Assembly (NCBI GenBank): GCA_014155875.1
Contig: JACEFZ010015007.1
Location: 16,001-80,000, forward strand
DNA: 64,000 bases
Source of the DNA: Cepaea nemoralis
Taxonomy: Eukaryota > Mollusca > Gastropoda > Stylommatophora > Helicidae
Reading direction: 5' to 3'
Each line of letters opens with the position of its first letter. Within the stretch, counting starts at the first letter, position 1. Under the pieces are notes generated by a model. It searched no databases. It worked only from the letters and a program-made list of their open reading frames with translations, and was not told the DNA's origin. The position numbers and the translations under genes were made by a program. This document shows positions 57,022 to 64,000 of the stretch, one piece after another.

Positions 57022-58583
57022 TTTTTTTCTTAATTCGCATATCCTTTACAGGACATCGCTGTCAACAGCAGCATCTTTCAGCTGTCTGTTGATTTCTTGA
57101 CAAGATTACGATCTGTTATCAGTTATCAGTTATCAGTTATCAGTTATCAGTTGGGGTATCTTCGTTGCACTCCGGACATGTCCATAGGTGCTCAGATCCT
57201 CCCCCCAGCATATGCATCAGCGTCCGGTGGCTAATAGTGCCAGTTCTGTGTTGATTGACGAGGCGCTTTGTTTTCCCGATGTACCTCTCGCGTCTGGCTG
57301 TGCCGATTCTTACTCCCAGGTCTTTCATCCTGGAGAGCGATGTGGAATCACTGGCGTCAAAATCCTCTGTTCTCGCCATATCTTTAAGGGCGTTAATAAC
57401 ATCCGCACGATCCATGGGCTGGCCATCTACAGGGGGTGCAGAGCCAGCCAATTTATCAGCTCGTTCATTTCCCTCGACTCCCGCATGTCCCGGGACGAAG
57501 ATGAAGGTGACTTTGCGGACAACAGACTTCCGCAGCGACTCAGTCCACTGTCTACGTACAGATCCAGCTTCGACCTTCTGAATCATGCTCATTGAATCAC
57601 TTAGTACACACACGTTGGTATAATGCTGTGATTCCAGCCATATGAAAGCCTGTGTAACTGCCATCACCTCCATCGTCATGCTGCTCGTGGTCATAGAGTG
57701 GGCACCACTGGATTCTTGAACGGTTCGGCCCGCTGAACGGGCTGTAAATGCCCACGCACTTCTCTGCTGCTTTACAACAGATCCATCTGTATAGATGAGC
57801 ACTTCGGGGCTATCTGAGTGATCATAGATGAGCGCGTTAATCCTCTGCATTGACAGCGGCAGGGTTCTGCTCTCTGCACCGTCTGTCGAGTGTGATAATG
57901 CAGGAGAAGGTACACTTAAAAGCTGGAGGCACCGGCACCCATTCCTTGCCGGGGTTGATACTGGTAAGACTGCAGACCTGTCCGACGACATCTTCCGCCC
58001 GACCCATCCATGATTTGCCCCTCTTTAGCCTGTCACCCTTTTCTCTGAATACAGCGTCATGCAGAGGGTGCTGCTCATCTGCACTTATTTTTAAGTATGC
58101 ACGAGCTCTCCAGATCTTGATCCTGTGTTCCATTGTCGGGAAGTCAAGGAGGTATCTCATTGCTACACAGCTGGTGTCTCTCGTGCAGCCCAAAATGATG
58201 CGCATGGCTTCGTTTTGTACCTTTTCAAGTCTTCCAATCTGTGTAGAGTTGACAGCGAGGATGGCCAGGGCATACTCGATGCGTGAAAGCACAAGTCCTT
58301 GGAACAGAAGTAATAGCAGTCTTTGCTCGATATTGGCAGTCGCCATGACTCTCATTGCTGCCAAACCTTTTCGAGCCTTCGTTATGACATAATCGACATG
58401 ATCTCTGAAGGACAGGCTACGATCAAGCAAAGATTACGATCTGTAGTTTGCCATTGCTTTCTGAGCGGCAGGCTCAGTTATCAGCGGGGATAGAACCGCC
58501 TCCAGTTCTCGCCCGCTGCGAGACTCTGCATGATAAACGGGATTATGGAGAAAGTGGTGTAACCCCTCGACCAGAGAGACCGG
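57022..58583 (-). mobile_element. SINE family A nested in the hAT element, itself split
   Basis: TSD CAAAGGACCGAT at 57010-57021 and 58584-58595. The minus-strand SINE starts with its T run (57021-57028) and tail complement (CATATCCTTTACAGGACAT), continues to AAGATTACGATCTGT (57102-57116), is interrupted by a LINE, and resumes with GTAGTTTGCCATTGCTTTC (58443) through to the head complement (ATTATGGAGAAAGTGG...AGAGACCGGC). Confidence 0.92.
57117..58429 (-). mobile_element. 5'-truncated I-clade-like LINE inside the SINE, 15-bp TSD
   Basis: 1313 bp flanked by the 15-bp TSD AAGATTACGATCTGT (57102-57116, 58430-58444). Minus-strand coding starts in the post-RT region (LSFRDHVDYVITKARKGLAA, about 58370-58425) and continues through RNase H: VLIYTDGSVVKQ (about 57780), SSMTMEVMAVTQ, NVCVLSDSMSM, FVPGHAGVEGNERADKLAG (about 57440-57500) and the C-terminus. 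One frameshift near 57840 separates the two halves. The 3' tail is a tandem TTATCAG repeat (57116-57153 on the plus strand), unlike the TAAC tail of the related copies at 11958 and 32783. Confidence 0.93.
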
Positions 58584-58922
58584 CAAAGGACCGATAATCA
58601 CTAGGAAATTATTGAGCAAACACAGTAAGTACATTTTCAAAACATATAATGGAGTATTGACATTCAAGTATAAAATAATTTTAATGAAAGATTTTTCTAT
58701 ATCATTTTAATTATTAGTAATTATTTAAATTTAGTGAGATCCTTGCGCTTGATGCTTGCTGCAAAGAGATTTTATGTCAGGTTCCAATTTAATTAACTTC
58801 AGTCTCAAGTCTCCCCGTTTTGTTATATCCAGCCGATTTCCTCCATTTTCGAATTGCCCCCATTAACAATCAAATTGCCCCTGTGGGGCGTGGGCCCCAC
58901 GTTGGGAAACACTGATCTAATG

Positions 58923-59044
58923 CGTCAAACCTTCTCGGACAAGGGAGCAAACTCGGAGGAACCACCACACTGTTATCAGAAGCGAAAGTTTAGGCGCGTG
59001 CTAACGTAAACAAGTAAAATTTAAAGACCCGTTTACACTCCTCA
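58923..59044. other. no feature seen
   Basis: Short spacer between the hAT element and the next SINE. Confidence 0.4.
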
Positions 59045-59285
59045 AGGCGCACTGGGTATATGGTGCTTGAGCCATATTTGTATATAGCAATCAACATTTT
59101 GTGGGCGATGCCATCATTGTCACACCGGCCGCCTTTACTTCCAAGACAATTCCTGGTACCCATTTTAGGCTGAATCTAATTGAGAGCCCAGGTCAATTCT
59201 TTAAATTCTTTTCAATGTACATTTAAACCCATGACCGCCGGGCCGGCAGGCAACATCTAACCACTACCCTACCCCAGTCGCCCAC
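59045..59285 (-). mobile_element. tRNA-derived SINE, family C
   Basis: The minus-strand head GCGACTGGGGTAGGGTAGTG with GGTTAGATGTTG (box A region, about 59255-59282) and a degenerate box B (CATGGGTTTAAATG, 59222-59235). The body includes GAGCCCAGGTCAATTC and CCTGGTACCCATTTTAGGC on the plus strand, matching the plus-strand copy at 40940-41290. Confidence 0.65.
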
Positions 59286-59885
59286 TTTCTTGGTTGGGGG
59301 ATTGGTGTGTGGAGGATGTGTGGGTGGGTAGAGGATATGTGGGTGGGTGAGTGTGTGTAGGTTAGGAGATAGTGGGAGATGTTTGTAGGGGTGGGCTCGG
59401 GATCTGTGCGTGGGCTGGGGGAGATGGCAGATTATGTGGGTGGGTGCGGAATTTGTGTGTGAATAGGTGCGGGATATGTGAGTTGGCGGGGAGATGTGTG
59501 TGTGTGTGGGGGGGGGGGGGATGTGTGGTTGAGGGATGTGTATTTGGCTGGGTGGTTGGAGGTGTGTGGGTGGAGGAGGATATGTGGGTGGGTGATTGTT
59601 GGTGTTTAATGGGACGGGTGGAGGATATGTGAGTGGGTGGGGAGATGTGTGTAGGTGGGTGGTTGTGTGTGGGTGGGGGAATGTGTGGGCTGGGGAATGT
59701 ATGTGTGCTTGGGGCTGTGGGTGGATAGGATGTGTGGTGGGTGTGAGGTGTATCTGTGGGTGGGGAGATGTGTAGGTGTGGGGATGTGGTGAAGGGTGGG
59801 GGATGTATGTGTGTCTGGGTTGTGTGTGTGGTTGGATGGGGGATGTGGGGTGAATGGGGGATGTGTGGGTGGGTGGTGGATGTAT
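59286..59885. repeat. GTGGG-rich low-complexity tract
   Basis: About 600 bp of degenerate GGGATGTGTGGGTGGG phrases. The His/Pro-rich minus-strand frame (59223-59936) is an artefact of composition. The G-rich strand has many closely spaced GG and GGG runs. Confidence 0.9.
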
Positions 59886-60060
59886 CTCACAACATGGTAA
59901 TATGTATTGTTTATGTTTACAAAATTCATTTGACAATGTTTTTTCCTATGCACTACTGATGAACGAAAGATGAGTGATTGGAAGGGCCGAATGTAAGACG
60001 AGCCTGCGTGCCCAATTTGTTATCCTTTGAAAATAAAGTCCGTTCGTTCGTTCGTTCTCT
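59886..60060 (+). mobile_element. possible LINE 3' tail with (GTTC)n
   Basis: GTTATCCTTTGAAAATAAAG is followed by four GTTC units (60041-60056). Short tetranucleotide tails of this kind end CR1/L2-type LINEs. No coding part is visible, so this is tentative. Confidence 0.35.
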
Positions 60061-60495
60061 ACCAGGGGACTACCTATTTCATTAAAATAGACTAACTGCA
60101 GTTGTTGCCCTTGCTCCTGACGGAATAGAAAATGCGATGACACTGCGATGACAGCAGTAATTCACAACTTCCTGTCACTACAACTGTCAACGGTTAGATG
60201 TTTGCAATAAGTCCAGTGACGTCGTGGCAGATGGCGGAATGTGATCTGTCAATGACTGGCTGTCTCCTGCTGAATGAAAACCCACACAATTCATCTAATG
60301 TGTCAGTGTAATGAACATGACAGCCCACGCTCCACAAACGTCACTTTTTTCTTATCACAAAATGATGCATTCACCAGATTCGACGATGTGTATTGCTTCT
60401 TCATTTTTAGTATGTCAATAGCTACTGAATGGCTTGGGGTAAATTGTCCGCCTCTGACTCATTAAAAGATTTTAAAAGTAAGATATGGACCGTTT
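60061..60495. other. no gene seen
   Basis: Nothing recognised. Confidence 0.4.
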
Positions 60496-60499
60496 CCAC

Positions 60500-60660
60500 A
60501 TCTCGAGCAGTATTGGGTGTATGATGCTTGTGTCAAGTGTTTATAGACCCATCGGAACTCGTTAGATGATGTGGTCAATATTAGGCTGCTTGCCTTTACG
60601 TCCCAGGGTATTTCCTGATGTCCAGTTTGGGCTGGATCGTGCTGGCAGCCTACGTTAGTG
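60500..60660 (-). mobile_element. partial SINE family C
   Basis: Plus text TTGGGTGTATGATGCTTG, CGTCCCAGGGTATTTCCTGA and AGTTTGGGCTGGATCG corresponds to the 3' half of the family-C copy at 59045-59200. The tRNA-like head is not seen. Confidence 0.5.
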
Positions 60661-60851
60661 TAACAAAATCCGTGTTATTGGCTGCAATGTAAGCTCTGAT
60701 CACATTGTGGCGTATGCACGGCCTTGCGGCGAGAAGCACGCTGTGACAATGGCCAGGAGAGAAAGTGTCAGGCACTCGGAGTCTAGACCATGGTCGAAGA
60801 TAGACAGGTCGAGACTCGTTCGTTGCGAGCAATGCCGACGTTGGTGTGGCC

Positions 60852-61472
<621 letters not shown>

Positions 61473-64000
61473 ACACCCTCAGGCTCAACAAGATACACCC
61501 TCATACTCAACAAGATACACCCTCATACTCAACAAGAAACACCTTCATGCTCAACAAGATAACCCTCATGTTCAACAAGATACACTCTCATGCTCAACAA
61601 GATACACCCTCATACTCAAAAAGATACACCCTCATGCTCAACAAGATACACCCTCATACTCAACAAGATACACCCTCATGCTCAACAAGATAACCTCCAT
61701 GTTCAACAAGATACACTCTCATGCTCAACAAGATACACCCTCATGCTCAACAAGATACACACTCATGCTCAACAAGATACACCTCCATGTTCAACAAGAT
61801 ACACTCTCATGCTCAACAAGATACACCCTCATGCTCAACAAGATACACCTTCATGCACAACAAGATACACATTCATGTTCAACAAGATACACCTTCATGC
61901 TCAACAAGATACACCCTCATGCTCAACAAGATACACCTTCATGCACAACAAGATACACCTTCAGTGCTCAACATGATATACCCTCATGTTCAACAAGATA
62001 CACCCTCATACTCAACAAGATACACCCTCATGCTCAACAAGATACACACTCATGCTCAACAAGATACACCTCCATGTTCAACAAGATACACTCTCATGCT
62101 CAACAAGATACACCCTCATGCTCAACAAGATACACCTTCATGCACAAAAAGATACACCTTCATGTTCAACAAGATACACCTTCATGCTCAACAAGATACA
62201 CCCTCATGCTCAACAAGATACACCTTCATGCACAACAAGATACACCTTCATGCTCAACAAGATATACCCTCATGTTCAACAAGATACACCCTCATACTCA
62301 ACAAGACACACCCTCATACTCAACAAGATACACCCTCATGCTCAACAAAATACATCTTCATGTTCAACAAGATACACCTTCATGCTCAACAAGATAACCC
62401 TCATGCTCAACAAGATACACTCTCATGCTCAACAAGATACACCTTCATGCTCAACAAGATACACCTTCATATTCAACAAGATAACCCTCATGCTCAACAA
62501 GATACACCCTCATACTCAACAAGATACACCATCATACACAACAAGATACACCTTCATGCTCAACAAGATAACCCTCATGTTCAACAAGATACACCCTCAT
62601 GCTCAACAAGATACACCTTCATGCTCAACAAGATAACTGTCATGCTCAACAAGATAACTATCATGCTCAACAAGATACACACTCATGCTCAACAAGATAA
62701 CTATCATGTTCAACAAGATACACCCTCATACTCAACAAGATACACCTTCACGTTCAACAAGATACACCTTCATGCTCAACAAGATACACACTCATGCTCA
62801 ACAAGATAACTATCATGCTCAACAAGATACACCCTCATGTTCAACAAGATACACCCTCATGCTCAACAAGATACACCTTCATGCTCAACAAGATACACCC
62901 TCATGTTCAACAAGATACACCCTCATACTCAACAATACACACCCTCATACTCAACAAGATACACCCTCATGCTCAACAAAATACACCTTCATGTGCAACA
63001 AGATACACCTTCATGCCCAACAAGATAACCCTCATGCTCAACAAGATACACTCTCATGCTCAACAAGATACACCTTCATGCTCAACAAGATACACCTTCA
63101 TATTCAACAAGATAACCCTCATGCTCAACAAGATACACCCTCATACTCAACAAGATACACCATCATACTCAACAAGATACACCTCCATGTTCAACAAGAT
63201 ACACCTTCATGCTCAACAAGATACACCCTCATGCTCAACAAGACACACCCTTATGCTCAACAAGATACACACTCATGCTCAACAAGATACATCAACATTC
63301 TATACAAGATACACCCTCATGCTCAACAAGATACACCCTCATGCTCAACAAGATACACCTTCATGCTCAACAAGATAATCCTCATGGTCAACAAGATACA
63401 CCCTCATGCTCAACAAGATACACCCTCGTACTCAACAAGATACACCATCATGCTCAACAAGATACACCTTCATGCTCAACAAGATAACCCTCATGTTCAA
63501 CAAGATACACCCTCATGCTCAACAAGATACACCTTCATGCTCAACAAGATACACACTCATGCTCAACAATATAACTATCATGCTCAACAAGGTACACCTT
63601 CATGCTCAACAAGATAACCCTCATGTTCAACAAGATACACCTTCATGCTCAACAAGATACACACTCATGCTCAACAAGATACACTCTCATGCTCAACAAG
63701 ATACACCTTCATGTTCAACAAGATACACCCTCATACTCAACAAGATACACCTTCACGTTCAACAAGATACTCCCTCATGCTCAACAAGATACACCCTGAT
63801 GTTCAACAATATACTCCCTCATGCTCAACAAGATACACCTTCATGCTCAACAAGATACACACTCATGCTCAACAAGATAACCCTCATGCTCAACAAGATA
63901 CACCCTCATGCTCAACAAGATACACCCTGATGTTCAACAATATACTCCCTCATGCTCAACAAGATACACCCTCATGCTCAACAAGATACACGCTCATGCT
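61473..64000. repeat. 22-bp minisatellite, at least 110 copies, runs off the window
   Basis: Unit ACACCCTCATGCTCAACAAG plus AT, with a 21-bp variant (AACCCTCATG...) and base variants (ATACTC, ATGTTC, CTTCATG). It lacks stops in all three plus frames, so overlapping frames up to 362 codons appear (MLNKIHPHAQQDTPSCSTRY repeats). The three frames encode the three phases of one 22-codon cycle, which shows they are not genes. Confidence 0.97.

Larger units (their letters stand above)
56514..58914. mobile_element. non-autonomous hAT element with 8-bp TSD, carrying nested insertions
   Basis: Terminal inverted repeats CAGTGTTTCCCAAC (56514-56527) and GTTGGGAAACACTG (58901-58914) match over 14 bp and are flanked by the 8-bp TSD ATCTAATG (56506-56513, 58915-58922), the signature of hAT transposons. 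The SINE with its TSD accounts for about 1.57 kb, so the element proper is about 0.83 kb. It encodes no transposase and would need one in trans. Within it, 56573-56990 has several C and G runs of uncertain origin. The subterminal ...GCCCCAC... motif near both ends is also typical of such elements. Confidence 0.92.

Noticed and set aside
59223..59936. 237-codon His/Pro-rich minus frame
   Set aside because: Low-complexity GTGGG tract; no domain and strong composition bias.
61721..62809. 362-codon open frame, and several other long frames in the same region
   Set aside because: All are phases of the same 22-bp tandem repeat; overlapping frames encode the same cycle shifted, with no start context or non-repeat domain.

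Overview
This window reads as intergenic DNA from a large, repeat-rich animal genome. I find no intact host protein gene, tRNA gene or functional rRNA gene. The evidence for an animal is a 28S rRNA fragment with metazoan-type sequence, several tRNA-derived SINE families, animal-type non-LTR retrotransposons, a Penelope-like element, a hAT element, and very abundant micro- and minisatellites. A lophotrochozoan such as a mollusc would fit, but that is inference: the 28S piece is too conserved to place it from memory.

Layout. 1-2000: a 5'-truncated RTE-like LINE (minus) against a LINE 3' end (plus). 2.07-4.48 kb: a 48-bp minisatellite, then a SINE and a decayed LINE (to 5.78 kb). 7.2-8.2 kb: a decayed LINE (minus). 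8.28-11.97 kb: a near full-length but broken I-clade-like LINE. 12.6-16.3 kb: three blocks of an AT-rich satellite, one holding a 62-bp palindrome, with a LINE relic between. 17-23.4 kb: SINE and LINE relics and two minisatellites. 23.69-24.56 kb: a 28S rRNA pseudogene split by a SINE. 26.1-30.5 kb: two oppositely oriented LINEs fused end to end. 31.3-36.2 kb: a 50-bp minisatellite holding an I-clade LINE (13-bp target-site duplication, TSD) and a separate 3.17-kb TG...CA insertion. 37.7-39.8 kb: microsatellites. 41.8-43.7 kb: a fold-back MITE and a 74-bp minisatellite. 44-46.9 kb: LINE relics. 47-52.3 kb: a 53-bp minisatellite that looks derived from a tRNA-like SINE head, with a Penelope-like element inside it. 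55.3-58.9 kb: a 42-bp minisatellite, then a three-level nest (LINE in SINE in hAT), each level with its own TSD. 59-61 kb: SINEs and low-complexity DNA. 61.5-64 kb: a 22-bp minisatellite running off the end.

The standout is the Penelope-like element at 48834-52014. It has a 724-codon RT plus GIY-YIG reading frame, a 12-bp TSD, an inverted partial copy, a 21-bp direct repeat framing the main copy, and a hammerhead-ribozyme-like motif in its terminal region. Hammerheads are known in this class, so the individual case is what is new. Most long open frames here arise from tandem repeats whose unit lacks stop codons and are not genes.
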